Below, piece by piece: positions 1-11,123 of a stretch of DNA of 64,000 bases. The position numbers and the translations under genes are program-made. Under the pieces are notes generated by a model that saw only the letters and a program-made list of their open reading frames with translations, was not told the origin of the DNA and made no database searches. The stretch is taken from the NCBI GenBank assembly GCA_019155205.2, contig JAHNZQ020000016.1, forward strand, positions 651,527 through 715,526. The letters are read 5' to 3'. Position 1 is the stretch's first letter; each line of letters opens with the position of its first letter. This DNA comes from Gracilaria vermiculophylla (lineage: Eukaryota > Rhodophyta > Florideophyceae > Gracilariales > Gracilariaceae).

Positions 1-221
1 TAAAATCTGATGGAGTTTCGGCACAAAACATGAAACGTGAGCTAGTTCCTGCATATTTGTATTCGCATTCTGTACAAATCTTCAGTCATATACTCGGATA
101 CTGTTACAGGGCAGTCTGGACCATGTATTCGATGGAAATTATCTTGGTTGCGTAACCCATCGTTACGTTGTTTACCGAAAGGTGGAAAATGCAGAAAATC
201 ACAGTCCTAATTCACATTCCA

Positions 222-1313
222 TCAAGAGGAAGGATAGAGCGCGCGTCTTCTTCCGCCACCTAGAGAAGTAGTTCTCTGACTAAATCGATTAAACATGTCC
301 ACTGCTTCATTTAAAGAGCAAACTGACTTGGTTACTCCACAGAGGTAAGCTACAACCATTGAGTCGTGCTTTTCATCGGCAAATGCAGCCGAGAATTCAG
401 CACAGTCAAGAGCAGGCAGTCGGGCACATACTCCTCCAATGCGTCGTAGCAATTCACGGTTCAGCTCTATCTCACCCTTCGCGGTCGCTTCTAGAAAGGC
501 CACTATCACCTTTATTCGACGTTCAAGCATTTTGACGGAACGCTTCAGATTATTGAGATGCAAGGTAGTACTCGAAGCACCATCACCACCACCAGGAACT
601 GCATGTCTCATCACATGATCAACAGCGATTCTTTCAGAATCTTCTGACGCGTAGCGATGTGGTATAGGAGCTAAAGTCATTGTGGGCTTCTCTTGCATGA
701 CTCGTAATTCCGTTTGGTACGTGGTTAGTAGTCCAGAGGATTTGGTGAAAGACTTCAAGGAGTCCTCCCCTGTTCCCTTGGACTGGATACAAGCCGAAAG
801 TTTGGAAGTCGGGTTCATCACGAGAAGAATGGGGGCCTCATTAAACCTCGAAAAGACCTCAGTGTGTAAACGAAGATCTTCGGGGGTTATTTCTGTGCCA
901 ATGAAATACCACCCGACCACAACATATTTGGAGAAGATTTGTTGATATTGCTCGATTCGTTTGCCCATGAAGTCCGTATCGATCTCCGTTTTGTGCTCAC
1001 GAGTTGTTCTCGCTGGTAATTCAAAAGAATGACAGACTTCCACCATTCTGCCTCGTTGAATTCCCAACAAAATCCCTAGCACTCGAGGCTCCGTTCCAGC
1101 TTCAGTAAATGGTATCAAACCGATTGCAGGATCGTGCGTGTTTCTCCTTGTATGCGAGTTGGGAAAAACTCGAATCGCTGAAAATCGAGTAAAATGATCC
1201 GACAAGTTAAGGACAACGAGAGGGTGAAGTATAATGGACGCCCCTTCGTCGTTCGAGCCCTCCGTCAAAGCGTCAAGGTCACTTTGCGGAGCAGAATGCA
1301 CCTTCCCGATCAT
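222..1313 (-). CDS. CSN6: COP9 signalosome subunit 6 (MPN domain)
   Basis: This is a 363-residue protein in one exon, starting at an ATG at 1313. The N-terminal half is an MPN fold: residues about 30-45 read HPLVVLNLSDHFTR, and residues about 130-150 contain VVGWYFIGTE followed by the DLRLHTEVF segment. These are typical of CSN6, the non-catalytic MPN partner of CSN5 in the COP9 signalosome, which removes NEDD8 from cullins in the nucleus and cytosol. I see no JAMM zinc-binding set of residues, as expected for CSN6 rather than CSN5. The C-terminal third is helical and ends in a Gly/Arg-rich tail. Length is slightly above the usual 310-330 residues. It is divergent to the OTUD6 gene at 2078, across 764 bases. 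The alternative RPN8 or eIF3f is less likely because the VLNISDH-type signature is CSN6-like. Confidence 0.85.
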   Translation of the reverse strand: MIGKVHSAPQSDLDALTEGSNDEGASIILHPLVVLNLSDHFTRFSAIRVFPNSHTRRNTHDPAIGLIPFTEAGTEPRVLGILLGIQRGRMVEVCHSFELPARTTREHKTEIDTDFMGKRIEQYQQIFSKYVVVGWYFIGTEITPEDLRLHTEVFSRFNEAPILLVMNPTSKLSACIQSKGTGEDSLKSFTKSSGLLTTYQTELRVMQEKPTMTLAPIPHRYASEDSERIAVDHVMRHAVPGGGDGASSTTLHLNNLKRSVKMLERRIKVIVAFLEATAKGEIELNRELLRRIGGVCARLPALDCAEFSAAFADEKHDSMVVAYLCGVTKSVCSLNEAVDMFNRFSQRTTSLGGGRRRALYPSS

Positions 1314-2077
1314 GGTACAAAAATGCGGTAGAGGGGCATACAGATACCAAACGACCAGTATGAAATCACCTCGTGATGCAACTTTTTCTCTGCAGTTGAG
1401 CGGTGATTAGTACGTAAGAAAAAGGAGAAACTGGGCGACGCAATCGAGTTGCAACGTAATCCTTTGATAAAAAGAAAGGCCGTTGTAGGGAATTCAATTC
1501 AACGAAGCCCCAGGCTTTTCTCGGCACAGTTGGTGGCCGAGCACTGTCGACGAAGTTGGGATAATGGAAGCCACCTTAGCTGGCACAGACCTGCGGTTTG
1601 TTCTCCGAGAAGTGAAAGTTTGGGTATGGGTGCTCCTCGTCCCCAAAACCGAGCACATCTACTTCACCCTTCGATGTGGTCTAATTTCGTCAGAGTCGGC
1701 TTCAAAATGCTGAAATCTTCCAACTGCGGCAACTGCAGCTTGCCAGTGTGCGCATCACAACGGTGTGCACTCCGAATAAAACACGTGAATTAAAGTGAAT
1801 CTCCAACATTGCTGATCCAAAATGAGAACGATTGTCAATATGTGCCGAAAGGTTTGACGGGACGCATGTGTTGTAGCTTCGGTGATTTGAGTAACGCTGA
1901 ACACTTAATACGCAAGCTTATTGGATTTCCCGCAGAACCCCCCGGATTCCTTGCAGTCGTGAGTTGCCGCAAAACAACCACGTTTGTGCGTTAGTTGCAC
2001 AATTTCGAAAAGCAGGGAACACTCTCGTTGCGTTTGACGGAATAAAATTTCGCACGAACACCGATATTACCGCAGTC
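1314..2077. promoter_or_regulatory. Shared upstream region, CSN6 / OTUD6
   Basis: These 764 bases lie between two divergent start codons and so must hold both promoters. I see no clear TATA box. Short open frames occur but none has recognisable protein similarity. Both 5' UTRs are expected here. Confidence 0.4.
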
Positions 2078-2974
2078 ATGGCAACCGAGGATGATGTATC
2101 TCTACCTTCTATAAACCCATCGAGGGTCAAGGAAAGACAAGCAGAAGAAGTAGCAGAGTTCAGAAAGAAATCCGAACGTGTTCTTTCTTCTATCCCCAAG
2201 AAGCATCGAGTGGAACGAGCCAGAGCGATGGAGGAAATAACTTCAGAAGAGCAAAAGTTACTCGCGAGACTGGCCGCAGAGCTTGAAGAACTCGGTATTT
2301 CATCCACAGGAAATGCGGGAGAAGCCTCAATCTCTCCGATTATATCTCAGAGTACCCAAGCAAGCACGAGCGCGGAACCGAAAAGCGAGTCAAAAGCAGC
2401 GCGCAGACGGCGAAAGAAGGCTGAAAAGGAAGCCGAATCGCAACGACGAATAGCTGAAGAAAAGAAATCTATGGGACCAACCCCAAAACAGCTTGAAATT
2501 AAAGCTATTGACTCCCAGCTCACTAGTCAGAACCTTCGCATTCACCCAATACCTGCGGATGGCCATTGTTTGTATAGCGCCATAGCACATCAAATGGAAA
2601 ACGTGAGCTTCTCGTCAAGTGTTCCGGCAACTGTAGAAGGTCTCAGGGAGGCAACGGCAAATTTCATTATGGAACATAAGAAAGAATACGCCCCTTTCAT
2701 AGATGAGGTTGAGGGGGATGAAGAAAGACTTGCACAGTATTGTGAGCAACTACGGAACGAAGCAGTGTGGGGCGGCCAAGTCGAGCTAAAGGCTCTGGCT
2801 GAACTACTTGAAACCACAATAGAAGTGTATGCTGCACATATGCCTGTTGTCAGAATGGGCCCTGCTCACGACGATAGCAACGTTCTCAGGGTATCTTTCC
2901 ATCAAAAATACTTCGGTTTAGGAGAACATTATAATAGCGTTGTTCCGCGACCCAAAACAGAAGCACTTTCATGA
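2078..2974 (+). CDS. OTUD6: OTU-domain deubiquitinase, OTUD6-like
   Basis: This is a 298-residue protein. I chose the ATG at 2078 because the acidic, helical N-terminus of the family begins there; the frame is open upstream but looks like 5' UTR. Residues 1-150 are charged and probably coiled, with a Lys/Arg/Glu run near 105-130, as in OTUD6A/B. The OTU fold follows. The catalytic block ADGHCLYSAI gives Asp161 and nucleophile Cys164, and the C-terminal LGEHYNSVV gives catalytic His284. The spacing fits an active cysteine protease that removes ubiquitin from substrates; OTUD6B has been linked to translation and proteasome assembly. It is convergent with the next gene, with only about 109 bases between stops. 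Confidence 0.9.
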   Translation: MATEDDVSLPSINPSRVKERQAEEVAEFRKKSERVLSSIPKKHRVERARAMEEITSEEQKLLARLAAELEELGISSTGNAGEASISPIISQSTQASTSAEPKSESKAARRRRKKAEKEAESQRRIAEEKKSMGPTPKQLEIKAIDSQLTSQNLRIHPIPADGHCLYSAIAHQMENVSFSSSVPATVEGLREATANFIMEHKKEYAPFIDEVEGDEERLAQYCEQLRNEAVWGGQVELKALAELLETTIEVYAAHMPVVRMGPAHDDSNVLRVSFHQKYFGLGEHYNSVVPRPKTEALS

Positions 2975-3083
2975 ATTGTAGTTTTTGCGGATTGTGACGC
3001 TTTCAGTCAAGATTTACTGTGAGTGGATCGCTGTTCAAACAAATATTGTTGAAAGAAAAAAGACCCAACATCCTGAGAAATAT

Positions 3084-4898
3084 TCAATTGTTTATTGTGT
3101 CCACGGCGGTTCTATTTCTTCGAATCTTTGTATTATGTTCTGAAAGAAGTAGATGTAAGTCATCAACTACTTCTTTCGAAGAGGAGAATGTCTGTGGTGA
3201 TGCTTCGTCGCGTCGTGTAACAGAAGCAATCGTAACTGCTTTCAAACCCGTTCGCGACCTGTTTTTATCGTCAGGCGCTACGGAAAGTCCAGATCCAGCT
3301 GCACTACTAGTATTTTGCTGATTCCGCGCTGAGTTGGTCGCTTCAGGCAAACTGCTGGGATTGTTGGCCTCCATCCGAGAACGATAACCGCTCAGCCCTC
3401 GCTCCCGGTTCCTCACAGTTAATGCAGTCGGTATTTGTTTCCGTTCATTTGCTACGCGTGAATTGCGACGTTTGATATTGTTGGGTTTGTGCACTGGTTT
3501 CATGGTCTCAGCTGAAGTGAATTCAATTTGAGTAGATATGGGATTGATACGTCGTTCCTGAGAGTTAAGACCTCTGATGCTCCTCAATGCATTTACACGA
3601 CGTTGTTGCAAGGCTTTCCGCCGTTCCGGGAGCCTTCTCTTACGCTCTTCCAACACCCTTTCGTTCTCCTTCTGCAGCAACTCAGACAGAGAATCGTTCC
3701 GATTCAAAGATGCTTTTGCACGCCGACAATCATCAATGCCATCGGTGTCACCAGCAGATTGTTGGGCATCATCTTCATCCGAGGGTGGCATTTTGACGTC
3801 GTTACATCTCCCAGATTCCGTAATTTTGAGAGCATCCATTACGACTGTAACCGAAGCTGAATCTTCAAGTGATAGACCAGCATCAAACGCGTCTTCACTC
3901 TCTGTGCGCGCTGAAATACTGCTTCCAGCTCGCTCACTCTTACTTCTCCATAGCCTTTTGTTGTGCTCTTCCATTTTCTTCACAAAGGCTTGATCAGCCG
4001 GTTGTTTGTGCTTAATGCCTTCCAATATTTGAGGACTGGAAGGAGAATCAACAATGTCTGATGTCGTCATTGAATTCAGTCTGCTGTCGTCCTCTTCAGC
4101 TAATATTGAATTATGTTTCGGGCGCATTTCATTGGCAGTGCCGTCCAACTCACGTTTAGCAGTTTCTTTCAGCAACATGGTTGGGGTTTTTGACATACGG
4201 CCGTTTCTAATAGCCCTTGAAGAAAAAGGTTGAGAACCAGCCCGATCAGTTGGTCGGGGCTTCCGACGCGCGGGATTTTGTGCCTGCAGCCGAAGCTGTT
4301 CCTGTGTTGCCTTTGGTTCGACTTTTTCTGGCACAGAAGAGGCTGGTGAACGGCGTGCTCTCCTCAATGGAACAGGCTTTGCAGGCTTAGGCAATTGTGC
4401 GGTACCAGCAGTTCGGGGAAGGTCGTGAAGAGTTTGTGGAGATGGGGTGTGATCCGAGTGAAAGAAGCTTGCTTGTAGTGTGACTTCTCGAGCTGGGGAT
4501 GAATCCGACTTGGACGACGATGCTACAGCCTTTTGCGTGATACCACTAGCTTGCTGAGCCTGCCTTTGCTGGAACTCTGCGAGGTATTCGGCAAATGTGG
4601 TCTTTGGACGATGGCGATAAAGGGGTTTCCCTGCGTTCTGCAACCTATTTCGCTGCGGAGACAGGGACCGTCTGTGCAAAGTGCGATGCAATGAAGGGTT
4701 CTCATTGAGGGAATGGAAAAACCCTCGTGTTTCGTCATCACTATCATATACGGATTCTCGCAGTGGCGGGTTGTCATCTCCGAGAGTACAAGGATATGCG
4801 ACAGCTTCTTCGAAATCGAAGAATGTCGGACATCTTATGTTCTCCAGCCATTCTTCTCCGGAAGTAGAAGTTGGTTGACTATTTGTTGTGGGCGACAT
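3084..4898 (-). CDS. Large disordered basic protein, unrecognised
   Basis: This is a 604-residue single-exon reading frame from an ATG at 4898. The composition is Ser, Arg, Pro and Gln rich and mostly predicted disordered. Visible features: an N-terminal block EEWLENIRCPTFFDFEEAV (residues about 16-35), a basic Pro/Arg region at about 170-240, and a charged helical stretch near 410-440 (KENERVLEERKRRL) that could form a coiled coil. No enzyme motif is present. The N-terminal FDF-containing block and the short KPRPTD/QPFSSRA segment recall TPX2-like microtubule proteins, but the match is weak and I would not name it. Length and codon use match neighbouring genes, so I regard it as real. It diverges from the oxoprolinase gene. 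Confidence 0.6.
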   Translation of the reverse strand: MSPTTNSQPTSTSGEEWLENIRCPTFFDFEEAVAYPCTLGDDNPPLRESVYDSDDETRGFFHSLNENPSLHRTLHRRSLSPQRNRLQNAGKPLYRHRPKTTFAEYLAEFQQRQAQQASGITQKAVASSSKSDSSPAREVTLQASFFHSDHTPSPQTLHDLPRTAGTAQLPKPAKPVPLRRARRSPASSVPEKVEPKATQEQLRLQAQNPARRKPRPTDRAGSQPFSSRAIRNGRMSKTPTMLLKETAKRELDGTANEMRPKHNSILAEEDDSRLNSMTTSDIVDSPSSPQILEGIKHKQPADQAFVKKMEEHNKRLWRSKSERAGSSISARTESEDAFDAGLSLEDSASVTVVMDALKITESGRCNDVKMPPSDEDDAQQSAGDTDGIDDCRRAKASLNRNDSLSELLQKENERVLEERKRRLPERRKALQQRRVNALRSIRGLNSQERRINPISTQIEFTSAETMKPVHKPNNIKRRNSRVANERKQIPTALTVRNRERGLSGYRSRMEANNPSSLPEATNSARNQQNTSSAAGSGLSVAPDDKNRSRTGLKAVTIASVTRRDEASPQTFSSSKEVVDDLHLLLSEHNTKIRRNRTAVDTINN

Positions 4899-5819
4899 TG
4901 CAGTTGACGATGTTACTCGTTGTTATATCAGGAGAAAGAAACGCAAATTGAGCAAGGCAGAAGCTTGAAAAATGGTAGGTCTCCGAAAGCACAAAATCAT
5001 GGTCTCATCTTGTTCATGCTGCTGTGGGAGTAACTGCATGAATTCGAACACCTCACAGCAGAGGGCCGAACACAACAGGGGGGCGAATTGTGCTGGTGAT
5101 CGGGCGCTGCCAAGCTTGCAGAACGCATCAGCGAGCTGGCTTTGAGTCGATAGCACAAATTCAAATATTTTTGTAACGGTCGAATTCAAACCAGCCAATG
5201 GAGAACAACTAGTTTTAAATAAATGGCCAGGGAGCTCCAACTTCTTTGTGCAAATTGTATTTGGTAGCTATCGAACATGCACATGAGGTATATTCGGCAA
5301 TAATAATAATAATAATACAGTAATTACAATATTCATGCGAAATGCGTCCATGCGACACACGAACAGCAATGCATTTCACCGGCTGTCTGTTTCCCCACGT
5401 TGTGAGATCAATCTGCACTACAGGGAGTGGCGAGATTTTCCCTGTGACCAAACCGAGATGATGTCATCTTCTATCTCTCTTAGTCCATCTCTGTTCCTTT
5501 CGCTGAGTTCAGAGAACGGTACTGGGCTCCTTTGAGCTCTTTCCAATGCTGAGCCCACTGAATTTGGACTCCATTCAGTTTCTAAAACGCAATTTGGAAA
5601 ACACAACATTCGTAAAGTCAACGATTCTGTTGGGCCCAGTTTTCTGCTGTGTCAATCTTTACGTCATTGAGAAATTAAACTACTATCGAATTGGACCAGT
5701 TACAAAATCCGGCGCTGCAGCTAAAATTTATAATGCGCCGTGCGTTTTCCGGCATTCTTATCATCGTATCGTCTAGAATCTGCTCATCATTGCATAACCT
5801 AATATCATAAGGTTTCAAA
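4899..5819. promoter_or_regulatory. Shared upstream region, unknown protein / oxoprolinase
   Basis: These 921 bases separate two divergent start codons. They include an AAT trinucleotide microsatellite of about six units at 5299-5317. I see no gene. Both promoters are expected here. Confidence 0.4.
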
Positions 5820-8800
5820 ATGAGTGCTATCTTTCCAAGGATCCGCATTGCGATAGACCGCGGAGGAACTTTCACTGACGTCTACGCCGAAATAGATCGT
5901 AGAGTTGAACAAGATATTGACGCCGTTGTGACCGAGGAACATGTGCTCAAGCTTCTTTCTGAAGATCCTCAAAATTACCATGATGCCCCCATTGAAGCGA
6001 TTCGACGGGTCTTGCAAATAGCATTTAAAACAAAACAACCGCGAGACCAGCCGCTTGATACCACCCACATCCAATACATTCGAATGGGGACAACCATTGC
6101 CACGAATGCTCTGCTGGAAAGAAAAGGAAAGCCGTGTGCTTTAATTGTTACAAAAGGGTTAAACGATATTCTTTCTATAGGGAACCAGGCCAGGGCAAAT
6201 CTATTTGATCTGAAAGTGAAACAGATGCCACCTCTGTGCCGCGCTTCTGTTGAGGCCGTTGAACGTGTTATTCTTGATAAGGAAGAAAATGTTTATCATC
6301 GTCATTCTGACCATCTTCAGTTGCCGGTGAAAGTTCGCAGTGAGCTCGACGAAGATGCTCTATCTCTGAAGCTTAGAGAATTGCGTAAAATGGGATTGCA
6401 GTCTTTGGCTGTCGCGCTTATGCATTCCTATGTGTTTAAAGATCATGAGCGTCGAGTTCGTGAATTGGCACTTCAAAATGGTTTTAAGCATGTATCGCTG
6501 TCCTCAGAACTAACTCCCATGGTCAAAATTGTGCCACGCGCGTTCACAGCGACGGTTGATGCGTATCTCACACCACTCATCAAAGATTATATTAACAACT
6601 TCAGGATGGGGTTTGTTGACGGCCTCAGAAATGTCGATGTTCAGTTCATGCAAAGCGACGGCGGTCTTTGTCATATCGACCAGTTCAGTGGATACTTGGC
6701 TATTCTGTCCGGCCCTGCCGGTGGGGTCGTTGGTTATGCAAAGTCGTTTTATGGTTTTGAAGAAAGCGTACACAACGGTGACTGTCAAAAGATCATTCGG
6801 CCTCTGATCGGATTTGATATGGGTGGAACATCTACTGATGTTTCTCGATATTCCGGGCGCTTTGAGCACATTTTTGAGACCGAAACTGCTGGTGTCACTA
6901 TCCAAGCTCCCCAGTTGGACATAAACACGGTGGCTGCAGGGGGCGGTTCGCGGTTGTTCTACCGTAATGATATGTTCTACGTCGGCCCTGAATCAGCCGG
7001 CGCTCACCCTGGACCTGTGTGCTATAGGAAGGGGGGGCATCTGACTGTAACAGATGCAAATCTCATGTTAGGTAGAATTGAGCCATCTCTTTTTCCTCAT
7101 ATTTTCGGTGAGAATGCTGATCAACCCTTGGATAAAGATTCTACCCGAAAAGCCTTCGAAGGAATGACTGCCGCCATCAACGAAGATCTTCGTTCAAGAA
7201 AGGAACATGAAATGACACTGGAGGAAGTAGCTGAGGGATTCATCAGAGTCGCAAATGAAGCTATGTGTCGTCCAATCCGCCAACTGACAGAAGCAAAAGG
7301 ACATGATGTTCGCACCCATTCTCTTGCATGCTTCGGGGGCGCAGGTGGACAACATGCGTGTGCTGTGGCGCAAGCTCTTGGTATTGAAACAGTCTACGTC
7401 CACAAGTACTCTGGCGTACTTTCAGCGTATGGTATTGCTTTAGCTGATAGTGTTGTTGAAGTACAAGAGCCCCTTGAAGTATCATATGCCGATGATATAG
7501 CAAGAAAGGAAGCAATAGAGCTTCTCATTAGTCTTAAACATTCAGCATATCAAGCTTTGCGAAACCGGGGCTTCAGTCAAAACAGCATACGTTTTGAGCT
7601 ATACATCGACCTTAGATACGAAGGAACGGATTTTGGAATTATGGTTCAATGCCCAACAGAGCAAGAAACTTGTGTAGAAAACGTTAACTTCGAGGACCTC
7701 TTTCTGGAGCAGTATTCGATAGAGCACGGATTCAGTATTCCGAATCGGGCTCTCATCATTGACAACGTGCGGGTCCGGGGACTGGGGAACAGTAATGAAG
7801 CACAAGACAATAAGAGAAATAGTGCCGAAGCGGCACATGACAGAAGACGAGACGAGTACTCCGAAACGAGTGAAAAACGTGTTGGCAATGCCATCCCTGT
7901 TCTTACAACAGGATGCTACTTTTCTGAAGCAGGGGGATGGATCGAAAGTGACGTTTGGCGAATGGGCGATCTTCCCGCGGGGGAAGCAGTTCTTCCAGGA
8001 CCGTGTCTAATTGTGGACATGGACGCTGGGAACACTATCGTGATTGAACCAAATTCAGTTGCCTATATGGCTCCAGATGGGAATTTGGTGATTAAAGTGA
8101 GATCTAACAAACATTTGAAGGGAGCTTTGCCTAAATCGACACCTTCTGTTTCCAGCGAGCTGGATCACGTGAAGCTGTCCATTTACGCTCATCGATTTAT
8201 GAGCATCGCCGAGCAAATGGGTCGAACCTTGCAAAGAACATCAATATCAACCAATATAAAGGAGCGTCTTGATTTCTCTTGCGCTTTGTTTGACGAAACC
8301 GGAGGGCTCGTTGCAAATGCACCGCACGTCCCTGTACATCTTGGATCTATGCAGGATACAGTCCGTCAGCAAATTAAGATGTTAGGAGATTCCTGGGCTG
8401 AGGGTGAGGTGGTTTTGACGAACCACCCGTGTGCTGGCGGCTCACATTTGCCGGATATCACTGTGATTACGCCGGTTTACCATGAGTCAAAGCTCGTGTT
8501 CTACGTTGCATCGAGGGGACACCACGCAGATATAGGCGGAAGTACTCCCGGTTCAATGCCTCCCTTCAGCAAGACTCTAGCGGATGAAGGGCTTGCCATT
8601 CGATCAATGCGAATTGTCACTAATGGTGTGTTTCAGGAAGATGAAATACGTACTCTTTTGAAAAGTGCCGGTTGCAGGTGCCTTGAGGATGTCATTTCGG
8701 ATGTTCGAGCGCAGATAGCTGCGAACAAGAACGGCATAACACTTATTGGAGATTTAATTGAGACTGAGGGAATAGAAACGGTTCAAGCTTACATGCATCA

Positions 8801-9707
8801 TATTCAAACAACGGCCAAACATGCTGTTCAGGCATTGCTGAAGAAAGTCGCTGCGAGTATGACGACGGGGGACAATCCATTGATCTCCTTTACGGATTAC
8901 ATGGACGATGGAACGCCTATAAAATTAAGTGTTCGCATAAATCAAACGAAGGGCACTGCCTGTTTCGATTTTTCAGGGACGGGTCCGGAAGCAAATGGAA
9001 ACACAAATGCCCCAGAAGCTGTGACTAGGTCTGCTGTTATATACGCGCTTCGATGTCTTATTGATGAAGATATTCCTCTTAACCAAGGATGCTTAGAACC
9101 CATTAGCATCGTCATACCGAAGAATTCAATCTTATCACCAAGTGAAAACGCTGCTGTTGTTGGTGGGAACGTTCTCACATCTCAGAGAGTGACCGATGTT
9201 ATTTTAGGAGCATTTGGAGCGTGTGCTGCTTCGCAAGGGTGTATGAACAATCTGACGTTTGGAGACGAAACCATGGGATACTATGAAACAATCGGTGGAG
9301 GTTCCGGGGCGGGGCCGGGATGGCACGGGGCATCGGGTGTGCAGACTCACATGACGAACACTCGCATTACGGATCCAGAAATCATTGAGCGACGCTATCC
9401 CGTGATTGTTCGTGAGTTCGCGTTGAGAAAACAATCAGGTGGCATCGGCAGGTGGTCTGGTGGGGATGGCCTTGTCAGAGCCCTGGAATTCACGAAGACA
9501 ATGACAGTCTGTATTCTCACAGAAAGACGTGAGTACAGACCTTGGGGGTATCAAGGAGGTGGTGATGCATGCTGTGGGAAGAATGAAGTAGTCCGCGCCG
9601 ATGGTTCAATCTTTGATCTTGGCGGGAAAAACTGCATTGCAGTCCAGCCTGGCGACGTTGTGCGAATCCAGACTCCTGGGGGGGGAGGGTTTGGCAAGGG
9701 CTTATGA
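5820..9707 (+). CDS. OPLAH: 5-oxoprolinase (ATP-hydrolysing)
   Basis: This is a 1295-residue, intronless gene, close to the 1285-1290 residues usual for eukaryotic 5-oxoprolinase. It hydrolyses 5-oxo-L-proline to L-glutamate with ATP in the gamma-glutamyl (glutathione recycling) cycle in the cytosol. Three domains are visible in order. The hydantoinase A N-terminal domain has its nucleotide-binding block [13 protein letters not shown] at residues about 11-24. The hydantoinase A domain has [14 protein letters not shown] near 331 and [13 protein letters not shown] near 396. The hydantoinase B domain runs from about 780 ([20 protein letters not shown]) to the glycine-rich C-terminus PGGGGFGKG. 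No frame break or missing motif is seen. The start fits because the ATP-binding motif begins within 10 residues. It is convergent with the first secreted-family gene. Confidence 0.97.
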   Translation: MSAIFPRIRIAIDRGGTFTDVYAEIDRRVEQDIDAVVTEEHVLKLLSEDPQNYHDAPIEAIRRVLQIAFKTKQPRDQPLDTTHIQYIRMGTTIATNALLERKGKPCALIVTKGLNDILSIGNQARANLFDLKVKQMPPLCRASVEAVERVILDKEENVYHRHSDHLQLPVKVRSELDEDALSLKLRELRKMGLQSLAVALMHSYVFKDHERRVRELALQNGFKHVSLSSELTPMVKIVPRAFTATVDAYLTPLIKDYINNFRMGFVDGLRNVDVQFMQSDGGLCHIDQFSGYLAILSGPAGGVVGYAKSFYGFEESVHNGDCQKIIRPLIGFDMGGTSTDVSRYSGRFEHIFETETAGVTIQAPQLDINTVAAGGGSRLFYRNDMFYVGPESAGAHPGPVCYRKGGHLTVTDANLMLGRIEPSLFPHIFGENADQPLDKDSTRKAFEGMTAAINEDLRSRKEHEMTLEEVAEGFIRVANEAMCRPIRQLTEAKGHDVRTHSLACFGGAGGQHACAVAQALGIETVYVHKYSGVLSAYGIALADSVVEVQEPLEVSYADDIARKEAIELLISLKHSAYQALRNRGFSQNSIRFELYIDLRYEGTDFGIMVQCPTEQETCVENVNFEDLFLEQYSIEHGFSIPNRALIIDNVRVRGLGNSNEAQDNKRNSAEAAHDRRRDEYSETSEKRVGNAIPVLTTGCYFSEAGGWIESDVWRMGDLPAGEAVLPGPCLIVDMDAGNTIVIEPNSVAYMAPDGNLVIKVRSNKHLKGALPKSTPSVSSELDHVKLSIYAHRFMSIAEQMGRTLQRTSISTNIKERLDFSCALFDETGGLVANAPHVPVHLGSMQDTVRQQIKMLGDSWAEGEVVLTNHPCAGGSHLPDITVITPVYHESKLVFYVASRGHHADIGGSTPGSMPPFSKTLADEGLAIRSMRIVTNGVFQEDEIRTLLKSAGCRCLEDVISDVRAQIAANKNGITLIGDLIETEGIETVQAYMHHIQTTAKHAVQALLKKVAASMTTGDNPLISFTDYMDDGTPIKLSVRINQTKGTACFDFSGTGPEANGNTNAPEAVTRSAVIYALRCLIDEDIPLNQGCLEPISIVIPKNSILSPSENAAVVGGNVLTSQRVTDVILGAFGACAASQGCMNNLTFGDETMGYYETIGGGSGAGPGWHGASGVQTHMTNTRITDPEIIERRYPVIVREFALRKQSGGIGRWSGGDGLVRALEFTKTMTVCILTERREYRPWGYQGGGDACCGKNEVVRADGSIFDLGGKNCIAVQPGDVVRIQTPGGGGFGKGL

Positions 9708-10045
9708 ATACTTGAAGTCGAAAACTTCATACTAAAATGCTTGGTAACATTGTTGAACTCAGCTGTTCAACGAGTCGATTGCACGTTCAAGGAGAGAGAA
9801 TGGCATTTTCAGTTTGGGGTTTGTCAAAACACAGATACACATGAATATAATACTTTAGGTCAAGGATGTTTGCGTGAATGTGAGGTAGTACTTTAAACAT
9901 TATGTTTTCGTTATATTCTGATAGACAAGAGATATATTTATCATGACGTATTTGTTTAGTTTCTGTTCATCAAAATGAAACGCAAGAAATCAAAATGAGT
10001 ATGATGCGGCATTAACATGCACAGATGGCGCTTGCAGGAAGACGT
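9708..10045. other. Convergent intergenic spacer
   Basis: These 338 AT-rich bases lie between the stops of oxoprolinase and the first secreted-family gene. I see nothing beyond the expected 3' UTRs. Confidence 0.4.
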
Positions 10046-11023
10046 CTATATTTGGACGCGAAAATACAAGTTGCCTCTCTCGTGGTCCCTCGTCCCGTCT
10101 GGGGGTTGCCAGTAGTCAGTCCCCGGCACTATCGGATTTCCACTCGAGAATAACTGGGTTCGAAGAGGAACGAAATTGGAGGGTGGCGCAACACTCTCGT
10201 CTGGACCCACCTGTGGAGAAAATGACTTTGAGAACCAGTTTTCCGTGTGCTGTCTGGCGAACATGATCGAAACAGAGCTGTCTGCTAGCGTCAAGTCTTG
10301 TCCGTTCACTCGAATACTGGAAGCTCCAGTAAAGCAATAATAACTAGCATTTCGCAGCCTGAAAGCGAGCAAATCGCCACGTCTGAGCTCCACAGCGGTG
10401 TGGTTTCCTCGTCTCTGCATTTCTCGAGCCACATTGGTGGGGGTAACAGCGGGAGAGTGTCCGTATTCTCCAATAAGTTCCCCATTGTGCCACCATTTCA
10501 GCTCCTTGCATTCGTTTTCAAGAATTCCGCTCCTTGACAGTCCGATGAACCACGAACCCAGCTCAACAATAGGTCGTGCTGCAGCCTTGCTAGTCTCATC
10601 GCGGCAATATGCTGTGCTCCCTTGCAACCCAACTAATGTTGTTCTCGTGATTGTTTTCATCGGACAAAGATGGGATCTTTCCAAACACGCGCAAGTCCAC
10701 CCGGACTTGCAGTATCGCTCTCGACATACTCCTGAAGAGGGCGTTCCATCTATTCGATCCCAGCAAATACCCTGCGATCCGGATCCAAGCTTACAGCTGC
10801 CTGTTTATTCAATCACAAAAAGAGCCGGAAAGTTAGCATGTCTCACAGAGTATCCCGTAACGGGCGATGAGAGGCACCCGAAGAATTCAACTCCGATTTC
10901 GAATAAGAAATGGCACAACTTACAATAATCTGCATCAAATCTGCATGGAGCTGCTTCCCCTTGCACAAAAGCGATGTACAAAGAAAGAAGTATGCAATAA
11001 AGAACTAGATTGTTTGACGTCAT
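10046..11023 (-). CDS. Secreted cysteine-rich protein, unrecognised family, copy 1
   Basis: This is a two-exon gene: exon 1 at 11023-10924 and exon 2 at 10800-10046. A 123-base intron has donor GTAAGT and acceptor AACAG and splits a Cys codon (phase 1). The spliced product is 284 residues. An N-terminal signal peptide (MTSNNLVLYCILLSLYIAFV, cleavage near 22) is followed by a cysteine module at about 26-83 with DADYCSCKLGSGSQG and CKSGWTCAC. After a linker comes a C-terminal domain of about 190 residues with WWHNGELIGE, LRRGDLLAFRLRNASYYCF, TENWF, VPGTDYWQP and the ending LYFRVQI. NHT and NAS sequons suggest N-glycosylation. It aligns along its length with the genes at 15252 and 17404. I do not recognise the family; a wall or extracellular matrix role is only a guess. 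Confidence 0.85.
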
Positions 11024-11113
11024 TGTGATTAACCTCGTTTGCTGACCAAAGGTATAAAGAAAGGAGACTTTGTTTTCTAGCGATGTATAGTTGGGCATTC
11101 GAAAAGAGTCACT

Positions 11114-11123
11114 GCTTTTATAC
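11114..11123 (-). promoter_or_regulatory. TATA box of secreted-family copy 1
   Basis: On the minus strand these bases read GTATAAAAGC, about 90 bases upstream of the ATG at 11023. Copy 2 has GTATAAAAGG at a comparable upstream position. The position and sequence fit a core promoter. Confidence 0.6.

Noticed and set aside
1564..1713. A 49-codon frame starting MEATLAGTDLRFVLREVKV
   Set aside because: It looked briefly like the N-terminus of a Rad9-type clamp protein, but it ends quickly, no continuation or splice sites are visible, and only about 350 bases remain before OTUD6.
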